Source: Gibbsiella quercinecans (lineage in GTDB: Bacteria; Pseudomonadota; Gammaproteobacteria; Enterobacterales; Enterobacteriaceae). From it: a stretch of 64,000 bases of DNA. The notes beneath the pieces are model-generated. The model searched no databases. It was not told where the DNA came from and saw only the letters and a program-made list of their open reading frames with translations. This document shows, in pieces, positions 40,757 through 50,241 of this stretch. The stretch is from positions 2,232,001-2,296,000 of the forward strand of contig NZ_CP014136.1 in the NCBI RefSeq assembly GCF_002291425.1, written 5' to 3'. Each line of letters opens with the position of its first letter. Position 1 is the stretch's first letter. Both the position numbers and the translations under genes were made by a program.

Positions 40757-41599
40757 ATGAAAACCGAGAGCCAAACGACGCAACAGCAAAGCCAGCAGGG
40801 CTTCAGCCCGGCCGTCAAACCGTTGGCCGCCACCACCCGGCACACCGACGAACAGGGCATTCACGCCGGCGAAACCACTATCCCGGTGCAGAACGAATCC
40901 CTGCCGGCATACCTTGCCCGGCCCGATAACCAACGTGGCCCCTTACCGGTGGTACTGGTGGTTCAGGAGATCTTTGGCGTTCATGAACATATTCGGGATC
41001 TGTGCCGGCGGCTGGCCAAACAGGGCTATCTGGCGATCGCCCCGGAGCTGTACTTCCGCCAGGGGGATGCCAGTAACTATAGCGATATCAGTGAACTGTT
41101 GCAGAATCTGGTGAGTAAAGTGCCGGACAGCCAGGTGCTGATGGACCTGGATCATACCGCCCACTGGGCCCTGCAGCACGGCGGGGCGCCAGATAAGCTG
41201 GCGATCACCGGTTTTTGCTGGGGCGGACGCATCGCCTGGCTGTACGCAGCGCATAACCCGCAGTTGAAAGCGGCCGTCGCCTGGTATGGCAAGCTGGTCG
41301 GAGAGAAAACCCTCAATACGCCGAAACACCCGGTGGATATTGCCACCGAGCTGTCAGCGCCCGTGCTGGGGCTGTATGGCGGCAAGGATACCGGCATCCC
41401 GCTGAACACGGTGGAAACCATGCGCCAGGCGATCCGCGCGGCGAATGCCGACGCCGAGATCGTGGTTTATCCGGACGCCGGCCACGCCTTCAACGCCGAC
41501 TATCGCCCCAGCTACGATGCCGAAGCCGCCGCCGATGGTTGGCAACGGATGCTGGCCTGGTTTGCCCGGCACGGCGTCACCGGCGAGCCCCAGGCCTGA
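40757..41599 (+). CDS. ysgA: Dienelactone hydrolase family protein YsgA
   Basis: An alpha/beta hydrolase of the dienelactone hydrolase family; the physiological substrate is unknown. The 280-residue product has a polar N-terminus (residues 1-30), the strand-turn [19 protein letters not shown], the cysteine nucleophile elbow GFCWGG (C154), an acid in [10 protein letters not shown] and a histidine in DAGHAFN. The CxWGG cysteine type is typical of the family. It is divergent from udp, as in E. coli. A GGAG site precedes the ATG by eight bases. Confidence 0.93.
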   Translation: MKTESQTTQQQSQQGFSPAVKPLAATTRHTDEQGIHAGETTIPVQNESLPAYLARPDNQRGPLPVVLVVQEIFGVHEHIRDLCRRLAKQGYLAIAPELYFRQGDASNYSDISELLQNLVSKVPDSQVLMDLDHTAHWALQHGGAPDKLAITGFCWGGRIAWLYAAHNPQLKAAVAWYGKLVGEKTLNTPKHPVDIATELSAPVLGLYGGKDTGIPLNTVETMRQAIRAANADAEIVVYPDAGHAFNADYRPSYDAEAAADGWQRMLAWFARHGVTGEPQA

Positions 41600-41615
41600 A
41601 CCGCGGCGGCGTATG

Positions 41616-42278
41616 TTATAGCTGCAAAGCGCCAAATGCGCCGCACCAGTCGTGCTCAAATTTTTCCACCGCGGCCTGCACTGTCGGCGCGGTGATGAAC
41701 TGTTCCGCCACATCGACTGGCAAGGTTATCGCCCCGCAGCCCGCCAGCAGGCACTCCAGCGCCTGGCGCGGCGTTTTAAAGCTGGCCGCCAGCACCTGGG
41801 CGTGCGGCGCATGCAGCGTAAGCAATTGTTGCAATTCTCGTACGGTGGCAATGCCATTGCCGCCCTGCGCATCCAGCCGGTTGACGTAAGGCGCCACGTA
41901 CTGCGCCCCCGCCAACGCCGAAAGCAGCCCCTGCGCGGCGCCGTACACCGCAGTGCCCAGCGTTGGAATGCCCATGCCCTTCAGCGCCTTGATGGCCGCC
42001 AGCCCTTCCGCCGTGGCCGGGACTTTCACCACCAGCTCCGGCACCCGTTCATGCAGTAATACCGCTTCTTCCACCATGCGGGCCGCGTTGTTGGCCAAAA
42101 CCTGGGCAAACAGCCGGCCTTCACCGCCCAACGCATCGCGCAGCGCCGGCAGCACGTCCCACAACGGAGTACGCGAATTGGCGACGATGCTCGGGTTCGT
42201 CGTCACCCCCTGCAAAGGCAGAATGCGCGCCAGGCGCTTGACGGCGCTGACATCGGCGGTATCGAGATAAAGTTCCAT
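41616..42278 (-). CDS. fsaB: Fructose-6-phosphate aldolase
   Basis: A transaldolase-like class I aldolase that interconverts fructose-6-phosphate with dihydroxyacetone and glyceraldehyde-3-phosphate. The 220-residue product begins [16 protein letters not shown], has TTNPSI near 26-31 and the Schiff-base lysine K85 in VVKVPAT; length equals E. coli FsaA/FsaB. I call it fsaB because it follows ptsA on the same strand, as in E. coli. Converges on ysgA with 16 bases between stops. Confidence 0.93.
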   Translation of the reverse strand: MELYLDTADVSAVKRLARILPLQGVTTNPSIVANSRTPLWDVLPALRDALGGEGRLFAQVLANNAARMVEEAVLLHERVPELVVKVPATAEGLAAIKALKGMGIPTLGTAVYGAAQGLLSALAGAQYVAPYVNRLDAQGGNGIATVRELQQLLTLHAPHAQVLAASFKTPRQALECLLAGCGAITLPVDVAEQFITAPTVQAAVEKFEHDWCGAFGALQL

Positions 42279-42327
42279 AATGGTTCCCCACAGCTAAACA
42301 AAGGGGCGCCCATGCGCCCGGAATAAA

Positions 42328-44832
42328 TTACAGTTCAAGTTCCTGTTGCAGCAGGCTAACCACCTGCTGGGCGGAGTCTGCGTTGACCAGTGCGGCGCGA
42401 AAGCCTTCATGCATAATGCGCCGGGCCAGTTTGGAGAAAATACGCATGTGCTGATCGCCCGCGGCGTGTTTGTTCAGCGTCAGCATAATGACGAACTGCG
42501 CCTCCTCATCGCCCCACGCCACCGGGTGGGCCAGTTTGGCCACGCTGATGGTCGATTGTTCAATGTGCTCCGATTTGGTGTGCGGGATAGCGAAGCCAAA
42601 CCCCAGCCCGGTAGAGAAGACCGCCTCGCGCGCCCATACATCGGCCGCCAGTTTGCGCGGATAGCGGCAGCGCCCGGCCAGCAGCAGGTTATCCACCATG
42701 CCTTTGATCACTTCCTCCTTGCTGCGCCAATCGGCATCAAGAGCAATGCATTGAGGGGTGATCAGCGGCGCATCGCTTTGTTCCATACGGAACTGCGCCA
42801 GCAGGTGTTCCACCGCCAGCGACGTGCGGCAGGCCATGGCGCGGTTGAGCAACAGGCGGCACTCGCGGCTGTCGAGCTTCGCCAGCCGCGCCTTGGTGGC
42901 CGGGATCGCCGGGGCGCTCATGCTGATTTCGTCCAGCCCCATCCCCACCAGCAGCGGCAGCACCGAGCCTTTTGCCCCCAGTTCGCCGCACAGGCCAATC
43001 CATTTGCCCTGCCGATGCACTTCGCGCACCGCATAATCCAGGCTGCGCAAAAACGCCGGGTTGAGGCTGTTGTAATGCTTGGTCACCTTGGCGTTATCGC
43101 GATCCACCGCCAGCAGGTACTGCGTCAGATCGTTGCTGCCGATGCTAAAGAAATCTATTTCTTCACAGCACTGTTCAATGATGAACAGCACGGAAGGCAC
43201 TTCCAACATGATGCCGAGCGGGATCTTTTCATCAAACGGCACCTGCCCGCCGCGCAGCGCCTGTTTTACTTCGGTCAGTTGATCCTTCACCCACAGGATC
43301 TCTTCCATCGAAGAGATCATCGGGATCATCACTTTCAGCGGGCCGTGGGCGGAAGCGCGCAGGATGGCACGCAACTGGGTGCGAAACAGCGGCAGGAATT
43401 CCTGATAAATGCGCACCGCGCGATAGCCGAGGAACGGGTTGTTTTCCGCCGGAATGTTGAGGTAATCCACCGGTTTGTCGCCGCCGATATCCATGGTGCG
43501 CACGATAATCGGTTTGCCGGCGGCCGCTTCCACCGCCTGGCAATAGATGTTGTACAGTTCGTCTTCCGTCGGCGCCGTGGTGCGGTCCATATACAGCATT
43601 TCCGTGCGGAACAAGCCTATCGATTCGGCGCCGTTGGCAAACGCGGCTTTGGCCTCCACCGCATGGGCGATGTTGGCCGCCACTTCCATCCGCACGCCGT
43701 CGGCGGTGTGGGCCGGTGCGGCCAGATAAGCGCTTTGCTGCTGGCGCAACTGTTCACGCAACCATTGTTCCTGGCGGTAATAGCGCCGTACCGGTTCGTT
43801 AAGATCGCAGGCGACCAGCCCCAGATCGCCGTCGATCTGTACCTGTTGATTCAGGTAGGGCTGCAACGCGGCGGCGTCAGCGCCCACCAGCGTCGGGATA
43901 TTGAACGAGCGTGCCAAAATTACGGTATGCGAGGTGCTGCCGCCGCTGCCTAACAGCAGCCCTTTCAGATAGCGCTTGTCCAGTTCCAGAAACTGGCTCG
44001 GCGTCAGATCGTCAGTCAGGCAGATGCTGTCTTCATGCAGCGCCTGCTGGCAGGGGAAACGCGGCTCGCCGTAAATCTGCTGCAGCAGTTGGAAGCACAG
44101 ATCGCGGATGTCCAGCTCGCGCTCGCGCAGGTAGGCGCTGGCGGACTGCGCCAACTGCTGGCTAAAGTGGGCGGCGGTGGCGACGATAGCCGCGGCGCAG
44201 CTGGCGCCTTGCAGCACGCCGTCCAACAGATGCTGGCGGAAGGCCGCGTCGCGCAGCAGTGAACGGTGCGCCTCCAGCACGGCCGTGGCGGTACCGGCGC
44301 CGGCCATCAGTTGCAGCTCCAGCGCTTTGCTTAAACAGGCCAGGCCGTCGGCCAGCCGTTGCTGTTCCTGCTCAACCCCGGCCGACGCCGGCAGATCGCC
44401 CAGCGCGCCGAGATCGACCCGCGCCAAATGCACCAGTTTGCCGAGCGCCGAGCCCTGGCTTACCGCTTTAGCGCGCAGCAAGGTGGGTTGCAGGTTGGCC
44501 AGCGCGGCCGGCACCGGCTCCAGTTCATCAGCCCCCGCTTCCTGCGGCAGCGGTTCGTCGCAATGCGGGAATTCATGGGTAATGAAGTGGCTCAGGCGCT
44601 CAAAGGCACCCTGCTCATCTTCCCCTTCAATCGTCACCTGGCATTGGTCGCCGAGCAGGATATCGGCGCCGATCAGCGACAGCACGCTTTTACCATCCCC
44701 CGTGATGCCGGTACGCGGATTATGCCAGTGAAAGTGCGAGCTAAACCCGTTACACAGGCTTTCAATGTGGCTGGCCGGGCGGGCATGGATGCCATTGGGC
44801 AGCGAGCAGGTAAACGTCACGATTTTGGCCAT
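42328..44832 (-). CDS. ptsA: Multiphosphoryl transfer protein (HPr-EI-EIIA Fru type)
   Basis: A fused phosphotransferase protein that passes phosphate from phosphoenolpyruvate to the Frw EIIB components. The 834 residues comprise an N-terminal HPr-like domain (GIHARPA, H16) and an enzyme I domain with GGSTSHTVILARS (H302) and the PEP-binding core (RTMDIGGDKP, SIGSNDLTQY, GLCGELG). A C-terminal EIIA-Fru domain follows (FGFAIPHTKSEHI, H751). All three phosphorylatable histidines are present. It is divergent from frwC and 49 bases upstream of fsaB. The gene is also called frwA in E. coli. Confidence 0.96.
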   Translation of the reverse strand: MAKIVTFTCSLPNGIHARPASHIESLCNGFSSHFHWHNPRTGITGDGKSVLSLIGADILLGDQCQVTIEGEDEQGAFERLSHFITHEFPHCDEPLPQEAGADELEPVPAALANLQPTLLRAKAVSQGSALGKLVHLARVDLGALGDLPASAGVEQEQQRLADGLACLSKALELQLMAGAGTATAVLEAHRSLLRDAAFRQHLLDGVLQGASCAAAIVATAAHFSQQLAQSASAYLRERELDIRDLCFQLLQQIYGEPRFPCQQALHEDSICLTDDLTPSQFLELDKRYLKGLLLGSGGSTSHTVILARSFNIPTLVGADAAALQPYLNQQVQIDGDLGLVACDLNEPVRRYYRQEQWLREQLRQQQSAYLAAPAHTADGVRMEVAANIAHAVEAKAAFANGAESIGLFRTEMLYMDRTTAPTEDELYNIYCQAVEAAAGKPIIVRTMDIGGDKPVDYLNIPAENNPFLGYRAVRIYQEFLPLFRTQLRAILRASAHGPLKVMIPMISSMEEILWVKDQLTEVKQALRGGQVPFDEKIPLGIMLEVPSVLFIIEQCCEEIDFFSIGSNDLTQYLLAVDRDNAKVTKHYNSLNPAFLRSLDYAVREVHRQGKWIGLCGELGAKGSVLPLLVGMGLDEISMSAPAIPATKARLAKLDSRECRLLLNRAMACRTSLAVEHLLAQFRMEQSDAPLITPQCIALDADWRSKEEVIKGMVDNLLLAGRCRYPRKLAADVWAREAVFSTGLGFGFAIPHTKSEHIEQSTISVAKLAHPVAWGDEEAQFVIMLTLNKHAAGDQHMRIFSKLARRIMHEGFRAALVNADSAQQVVSLLQQELEL

Positions 44833-44919
44833 TGATATTTCCTCATATCAAAGCAGTGCCGGAAAGCACCGGTTTGCCACAAGGATAAGAGCCGCCGCCC
44901 CGCGACGGCTAGCGGACAA

Positions 44920-44971
44920 AAATGCCAAACGCTGGACAAATGTAAGATACTGGCATAAATGCGAACTGGCT
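44920..44971. promoter_or_regulatory. Three imperfect direct repeats between ptsA and frwC
   Basis: Seen: three units with the pattern AAATG-N6..8-CTGG at 44920-44937, 44938-44955 and 44957-44971, spaced 18-19 bp. Direct repeats at such spacing are typical operators of AraC-type regulators, and yijO lies in the same cluster. Assignment is inference. Confidence 0.45.
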
Positions 44972-45016
44972 CACAAAGCGAGCCATACCGGCGGCGTTTT
45001 ATCTCGCTGTGCAATT

Positions 45017-45032
45017 TGCGTTGGATCTCACT
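45017..45032. promoter_or_regulatory. CRP-like site upstream of frwC
   Basis: Seen: TGCGT-N6-TCACT, 7 of 10 core positions, 165 bp upstream of frwC in the ptsA-frwC gap. Weak; mentioned because PTS genes are commonly CRP-dependent. Confidence 0.3.
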
Positions 45033-45196
45033 TTTCCCCTGACATTACAAAAATCCAGTAAATGGCAACTTTATCCACTGTTGGCGCGCAGGGCGCTTGC
45101 CTATTGTGTTAGGCAACAACCTTTCTCCAGCAAGGGTTATTTTTCCTGATGGTTTCTGTACTCAGAGCACGCTGGTTAACACCGGGGGAATGAATG

Positions 45197-46273
45197 ATGA
45201 AAGAGCTGATAAACATCCTAAAAAATACGCGCCAGCACCTGATGACCGGCGTATCCCACATGATCCCGTTTGTGGTGGCCGGCGGCATTTTACTGGCGGT
45301 TTCCGTCATGCTGTACGGCAAAGGGGCGGTGCCGGACGCCGCAACCGATCCCAACCTGAAAAAGCTGTTTGATATCGGCGTCGCCGGCCTGACGCTGATG
45401 GTGCCTTTCCTGGCGGCTTACATCGGCTACTCCATTGCCGATCGCTCCGCGCTGGCCCCGGCGGCCATCGGCGCCTGGGTGGGCGCTTCCTTCGGCGCCG
45501 GCTTCTTTGGCGCCATTATCGCCGGCCTGCTGGGCGGGACGATCGTGTTTTACCTGAAGAAGATCCCGGTGCCGAAGATCCTGCGTTCGGTGATGCCGAT
45601 CTTCGTGATCCCCATCATCGGCACGCTGCTGACGGCCGGCATCATGATGTGGGGGCTGGGAGCGCCGATCGGCGCGCTGACCACCGGCCTGACGGAATGG
45701 CTGCAGGGCATGCAGCAAGGCAGCATCGTGGTGTTGGCGATCATTATGGGGCTGATGCTGGCCTTCGATATGGGCGGCCCGGTGAACAAAGTGGCCTATG
45801 CCTTCATGCTGATCTGCGTGGCGCAGGGGGTTTACACCGTGGTCGCCATCGCCGCCGTGGCGATCGCCACCCCACCGCTCGGGCTGGGGTTCGCCACCCT
45901 GATCGGCCGGAAATATTACACTGTAGAAGAACGCGAAGCCGGTAAGGCCGCCATTTTGATGGGCTGCGTCGGCGTCACCGAAGGGGCAATCCCGTTCGCC
46001 GCCGCCGATCCGCTGCGCGTGATCCCGGCGATTATGATCGGCGCCGCCAGCGCAGCCACCACCGCGGCCTTGCTGGGCGCACAGTGCTATGCCGGCTGGG
46101 GCGGGCTTATCGTGCTGCCGGTGGTGGAAGGCAAACTGGGCTTCATCATCGCGCTGCTGGTCGGTATGACGGTAACGGCACTGCTGGTTAACCTGCTCAA
46201 AAGTTTCGCGGCCAAAAAACAGGCGGCGGCGGCAAAAGAGAGCGATCTGGATCTGGATTTTGAAATCAACTAA
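45197..46273 (+). CDS. frwC: PTS fructose-like permease EIIC component
   Basis: FrwC is the membrane channel of the Frw phosphotransferase permease; the true sugar is not established. The 358-residue product opens with the EIIC-Fru start LKNTRQHLMTGVSHMIPFVVAGGILLA, has about nine hydrophobic segments and the conserved DMGGPVNKVAY and GVTEGAIPFAAADP motifs, matching E. coli FrwC nearly throughout. ATG at 45197 is preferred over 45194 because the GGGGGA site is then seven bases away. First gene of frwC-frwB-pflD-pflC-frwD. Confidence 0.95.
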   Translation: MKELINILKNTRQHLMTGVSHMIPFVVAGGILLAVSVMLYGKGAVPDAATDPNLKKLFDIGVAGLTLMVPFLAAYIGYSIADRSALAPAAIGAWVGASFGAGFFGAIIAGLLGGTIVFYLKKIPVPKILRSVMPIFVIPIIGTLLTAGIMMWGLGAPIGALTTGLTEWLQGMQQGSIVVLAIIMGLMLAFDMGGPVNKVAYAFMLICVAQGVYTVVAIAAVAIATPPLGLGFATLIGRKYYTVEEREAGKAAILMGCVGVTEGAIPFAAADPLRVIPAIMIGAASAATTAALLGAQCYAGWGGLIVLPVVEGKLGFIIALLVGMTVTALLVNLLKSFAAKKQAAAAKESDLDLDFEIN

Positions 46274-46335
46274 ACCGCGCCCGTGCGGGCGGCAAACGCC
46301 GATAAGACGGCGCTTTGCATACGAAGGAGATAATC

Positions 46336-46656
46336 ATGGCTAACATTATTGCTGTAACCGCTTGCCCATCCGGCGTCGCCCACACCTACATGGCCGCCGA
46401 AGCCATTGAACGCGCGGCGAAAGCCAAGGGCTGGCAATGCAAGGTAGAAACCCAGGGTTCCATCGGTCTGGAAAACGAACTCACGCCGCAAGACGTGGCC
46501 GCCGCCGATCTGGTGATCCTGACCAAAGACATCGGCATCAAGCTTGAAGAACGCTTCAAAGGCAAAACCGTGGTGCGCGTGGCGATCAGCGACGCGGTGA
46601 AACGTGCCGACGCCATCATGGACAAGATCGCCGCACACCTGGCGCAAACCGCCTGA
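46336..46656 (+). CDS. frwB: PTS fructose-like EIIB component 1
   Basis: Cytoplasmic EIIB that receives phosphate from PtsA and passes it to the incoming sugar at FrwC. From the ATG at 46336, with AAGGAG eight bases upstream, it has 106 residues as in E. coli. The phosphocysteine is C10 in AVTACPSGVAHTYMAAE. It is followed by a strong hairpin (46664-46685) before pflD. Confidence 0.95.
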   Translation: MANIIAVTACPSGVAHTYMAAEAIERAAKAKGWQCKVETQGSIGLENELTPQDVAAADLVILTKDIGIKLEERFKGKTVVRVAISDAVKRADAIMDKIAAHLAQTA

Positions 46657-46663
46657 CCGCCGG

Positions 46664-46685
46664 CCCCGGTGCGCCTGCGCCGGGG
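46664..46685 (+). terminator. Intercistronic hairpin frwB-pflD
   Basis: Seen: GC-rich stem CCCCGG...CCGGGG extended by GC/GC pairs around a 4-base loop, followed by TTGTTTG. A partial terminator or mRNA stabiliser that could lower pflD expression relative to the PTS genes. Confidence 0.5.
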
Positions 46686-46720
46686 TTGTTTGCCCGTTCC
46701 GTAGGAAGAAGGATAACCTC

Positions 46721-49018
46721 ATGACATCCCGTATCGAACGCCTGAAAGCCGCCCTGTTTTCCGCCCCGCGCGAAATCTCGCTGGAGCGGGCGCTGCTGTA
46801 TACCGCCAGCCACCGCCAGACCGAAGGGCAACCCACCCTGCTGCGGCGGGCCAGGGCCACGGCGCATATCCTCGATCACGTGGCGATCGGCATCCGTGAT
46901 GATGAACTGATCGCCGGCAACCGTACCATCAAACCGCGCGCCGGCATTGTGTCGCCGGAGATGGACCCCTACTGGCTGCTGCAGGAGCTTGATACCTTCC
47001 CTACCCGCCCACAGGATCGCTTCGCCATTTCTGAACAGGATAAACACGTATACCGCGAACAGCTCTACCCTTACTGGGCACAGCGCTCCATGAAGGATTT
47101 CATCAACGGCCAGATGCCGGCGGCGGTCAAGGCCGCCACCCAGACCCAAATTTTCAGTATCAACCAGACCGATAAAGGCCAGGGGCATATCATCATTGAT
47201 TACCCGCGCTTATTGAATAACGGCCTGGATGCCCTGTTGGCCGAACTGCAGCACTATGTGGCGCAGCAGCCGGACAACGCCTTTTACCAAGCGGCGCTGC
47301 TGCTGTTGCAAGCGTCACAGCGACATATCCTGCGCTACGCCGGCCTGGCGCAGCAGATGGCGGCGGCGTGCGAAAACGCCGCGCGCAAGGCGGAACTGCT
47401 GCGCATCGCCCACATTTCTGAGCAGGTGGCCCATCAACGACCACAGGATTTTTATCAGGCCTGCCAACTGTTCTGGTACATGAACATCATCCTGCAGTAT
47501 GAATCCAACGCCAGTTCGCTGTCGCTCGGCCGCTTCGATCAGTACATGCTGTCGTTCTACCAGGCTTCGCTCAACCAGGGTGACGATCCGGCCTTCCTGC
47601 GCGAACTGCTGGAAAGCCTGTGGGTGAAGTGCAACGACATCGTGCTGCTGCGTTCCACCGCCAGCGCACGCTACTTCGCCGGCTTCCCCACTGGCTACAC
47701 CATTTTGCTGGGCGGCCTGACGGAGACCGGGCGCAGCGCAGTCAACGTGCTGTCGTTCCTGTGCCTGGACGCCTACCAGAGCATCCGCCTGCCGCAACCG
47801 AACCTTGGCGTGCGGGTGAATGAGTTTATCGATCGGCCGTTCCTGCTGAAAACCGCCGAAACCATCCGCCTGGGCACCGGTATCCCGCAGGTGTTCAACG
47901 ATGAGGTGGTGGTGCCGGCGTTTCTCAACCGCGGCGTCACGCTGGAAGACGCGCGCGATTATTCGGTGGTGGGTTGCGTGGAGCTGTCGATCCCCGGCCG
48001 CACCTACGGCCTGCATGATATTGCGATGTTCAACCTGCTGAAGGTGATGGAGCTGGCGCTGCTGGAAAACGAAGGCAACGCCGCGCTGACCTATCCGCAG
48101 TTACTCAGCCAGATCCGGGAAAAAATCCGCCACTACGTCAGGCTGATGGCCGAAGGCAGCAACGTCTGTGATATCGGCCACCGCGACTGGGCGCCGGTGC
48201 CGCTGCTGTCGTCGTTCGTGGAAGATTGCCTGCAAAGCGGCAAAGACATTACCGCCGGCGGCGCCCGCTATAACTTCTCCGGCGTGCAGGGTATCGGTAT
48301 CGCCAACCTAAGCGACTCGCTGTATGCCCTTAAGGGGCTGGTGTTTGATCAGCAGCGCGTGAGCTTCGATCAGTTGTTGGCCACGCTGAAAGATAACTTT
48401 GCCACCCAGGAAGGGCAGAAAATCCGCGCACGGCTGATCAACCGCTTTGATAAATATGGCAATGATATTGACGAAGTTGACCTGATCAGCGCCGAACTGC
48501 TGCGTTTTTACTGCAAAGAGGTGGAAAAATACCGTAACCCGCGCGGCGGCCAGTTCACACCGGGTTCGTATACCGTTTCCGCCCACGTCCCGCTGGGGGC
48601 GGTAGTCGGCGCGACGCCGGACGGGCGGCTGGCGGGCGAGCAGTTGGCGGACGGCGGGCTTTCGCCGATGCTGGGCCAGGACGCGCAGGGGCCGACGGCG
48701 GTGCTCAAATCGGTCAGTAAGCTGGACAACTACCTGCTGTCCAACGGCACCCTGCTGAACGTGAAGTTCACCCCCAGCACGCTGGAAGGCCAGGCCGGGT
48801 TGAACAAGCTGGCGGATTTCCTCGGCGCCTTCACCAAGCTCAAACTGCAGCATATCCAGTTCAACGTGGTAAACGCCGAGACGCTGCGCGCCGCCCAGGC
48901 CAGGCCGCAGGACTACGCCGGGCTGGTGGTGCGCGTCGCCGGTTACAGCGCATTCTTCGTTGAGCTGTCGAAGGAGATCCAGGATGACATCATCCGCCGT
49001 ACAGCGCATCAACTGTAG
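46721..49018 (+). CDS. pflD: Glycyl-radical enzyme (PFL2/PflD type)
   Basis: A predicted glycyl-radical enzyme of unknown reaction, called formate acetyltransferase 2 by homology. From the ATG at 46721 (MTSRIERLKAALFSA; AAGGAT upstream) it is 765 residues, as in E. coli PflD. Catalytic cysteine C419 lies in SVVGCVELS and the radical glycine G741 in VRVAGYSAFF. The single GCVE-type cysteine, instead of the Cys-Cys pair of true pyruvate formate-lyase, points to the dehydratase-like branch. Its activase pflC overlaps its end. The longer frame from 46604 runs back into frwB. Confidence 0.93.
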   Translation: MTSRIERLKAALFSAPREISLERALLYTASHRQTEGQPTLLRRARATAHILDHVAIGIRDDELIAGNRTIKPRAGIVSPEMDPYWLLQELDTFPTRPQDRFAISEQDKHVYREQLYPYWAQRSMKDFINGQMPAAVKAATQTQIFSINQTDKGQGHIIIDYPRLLNNGLDALLAELQHYVAQQPDNAFYQAALLLLQASQRHILRYAGLAQQMAAACENAARKAELLRIAHISEQVAHQRPQDFYQACQLFWYMNIILQYESNASSLSLGRFDQYMLSFYQASLNQGDDPAFLRELLESLWVKCNDIVLLRSTASARYFAGFPTGYTILLGGLTETGRSAVNVLSFLCLDAYQSIRLPQPNLGVRVNEFIDRPFLLKTAETIRLGTGIPQVFNDEVVVPAFLNRGVTLEDARDYSVVGCVELSIPGRTYGLHDIAMFNLLKVMELALLENEGNAALTYPQLLSQIREKIRHYVRLMAEGSNVCDIGHRDWAPVPLLSSFVEDCLQSGKDITAGGARYNFSGVQGIGIANLSDSLYALKGLVFDQQRVSFDQLLATLKDNFATQEGQKIRARLINRFDKYGNDIDEVDLISAELLRFYCKEVEKYRNPRGGQFTPGSYTVSAHVPLGAVVGATPDGRLAGEQLADGGLSPMLGQDAQGPTAVLKSVSKLDNYLLSNGTLLNVKFTPSTLEGQAGLNKLADFLGAFTKLKLQHIQFNVVNAETLRAAQARPQDYAGLVVRVAGYSAFFVELSKEIQDDIIRRTAHQL

Positions 49019-49877
49019 CCTGATCGCGCCCGGTGCAGACCGGGCGCCCAGCGGGCCGCAGGGCCATATTTTCAACATCCAGCGCTATTCGCTGAATGAC
49101 GGCCACGGCATCCGCAGCGTGGTGTTCTTCAAAGGGTGCCCGCACACCTGCCCGTGGTGCGCCAACCCGGAATCCATGTCGCCGCGGCAGCACATCGTGC
49201 GGCGCATGGCCAAATGCCTGCACTGCCAGCCCTGCTTGAACGATCCCGACGAATGCCCAAGCGGGGCGCTGGAGCGCATCGGGCAATTCATCGGGCTGGA
49301 GGCCCTGCTGCAACAGTTACTGAAAGACGAGGTGTTTTACCGCACTTCCGGCGGGGGCGTAACGCTCTCCGGCGGCGAAGTGCTGATGCAGGCGCCCTTC
49401 GCCGGGCAACTGCTCCAGCGCCTGCGCCGGTACGGCATCCACACGGCGATAGAGACCGCCGGCGACGCGCCGCTGCCCAGGTTGTTGCTGCTGACGGAGC
49501 ATTGCGATCAGGTGCTGTTCGATCTGAAAATCATGGACACCGGCACCGCAAGGCGCGTATTGAACATCAACCAACCGCGGGTGCTGGCTAACTTCGCCGC
49601 CCTGGCCGCACGCGGCGTGGCCCTCACTCCACGCGTTCCCCTGATCCCCGGTTACACCCTCAGCCAGGAAAATGTCGCGCAGATACTGGCTTTTCTGGCC
49701 CCTTTCGCGTTAAAAGAGATCCATCTGCTGCCGTTCCACCAATACGGCGCGGCCAAGTATGAACTGCTGGGGCGCGATTACCCGCTACGCGATGTGGCGC
49801 CGCCAACCGAGCAGGACATTGCGCCGTTGCGCGCCATGGCCGAAGCAGCAGGATACCGGGTGGTGACCGGGGGTTAA
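48984..49877 (+). CDS. pflC: Glycyl-radical enzyme activating protein (radical SAM)
   Basis: Radical-SAM activase that installs the glycyl radical on PflD. From the ATG at 48984 (MTSSAVQRINCSLI; AAGGAG upstream) it has 297 residues. The [4Fe-4S]-SAM cysteines are C52, C56 and C59 (GCPHTCPWC), followed by a small extra cysteine insert (KCLHCQPCLNDPDEC) and the GGGVTLSGGEVLMQ SAM-binding segment. It overlaps pflD by 35 bases, so the two are translationally linked. Confidence 0.95.
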   Translation: MTSSAVQRINCSLIAPGADRAPSGPQGHIFNIQRYSLNDGHGIRSVVFFKGCPHTCPWCANPESMSPRQHIVRRMAKCLHCQPCLNDPDECPSGALERIGQFIGLEALLQQLLKDEVFYRTSGGGVTLSGGEVLMQAPFAGQLLQRLRRYGIHTAIETAGDAPLPRLLLLTEHCDQVLFDLKIMDTGTARRVLNINQPRVLANFAALAARGVALTPRVPLIPGYTLSQENVAQILAFLAPFALKEIHLLPFHQYGAAKYELLGRDYPLRDVAPPTEQDIAPLRAMAEAAGYRVVTGG

Positions 49878-49892
49878 CGCAAGGGGGTTGGC

Positions 49893-50237
49893 ATGTCGAT
49901 TAAGCTGGTGGCGGTAACCGCCTGCGTCAGTGGCGTTGCGCACACTTATATGGCGGCCGAAAAGCTGGAAAAGCTGTGCGCGCAGGAAAAATGGCCGCTG
50001 AAGGTCGAAACCCAGGGAGCATTGGGGATTGAAAACCCCCTGACGGAGCAGGATCTGGCGCAGGCCGATGTGGTGCTGCTGATCACCGATATCCAACTGG
50101 AAGGCAGCGAGCGCTTCACCCACCGCCGCTGCGTGCAAACCGCCATCAATACCTTCCTGTGCCAGCCGGAAAAGGCCTTTAGCGCGGTGCGCAAAGCGGC
50201 CACCTCACCGCAGGAAACCCATATTCTGGTGGAATAG
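49893..50237 (+). CDS. frwD: PTS fructose-like EIIB component 2
   Basis: A second EIIB-Fru domain protein of 114 residues with the phosphocysteine at C11 (AVTACVSGVAHTYMAAEKLE). It resembles FrwB and presumably competes with or replaces it in phosphate transfer. Begins 15 bases after pflC and ends four bases before the convergent yijO stop. Sequence and position match E. coli frwD. Confidence 0.93.
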   Translation: MSIKLVAVTACVSGVAHTYMAAEKLEKLCAQEKWPLKVETQGALGIENPLTEQDLAQADVVLLITDIQLEGSERFTHRRCVQTAINTFLCQPEKAFSAVRKAATSPQETHILVE

Positions 50238-50241
50238 CCGC

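Noticed and set aside
42346..43953. A 535-codon plus-strand frame opposite ptsA
   Set aside because: It is antisense to a clear multidomain PTS protein; GC-rich third positions keep the reverse frame open. No family features or start signals.
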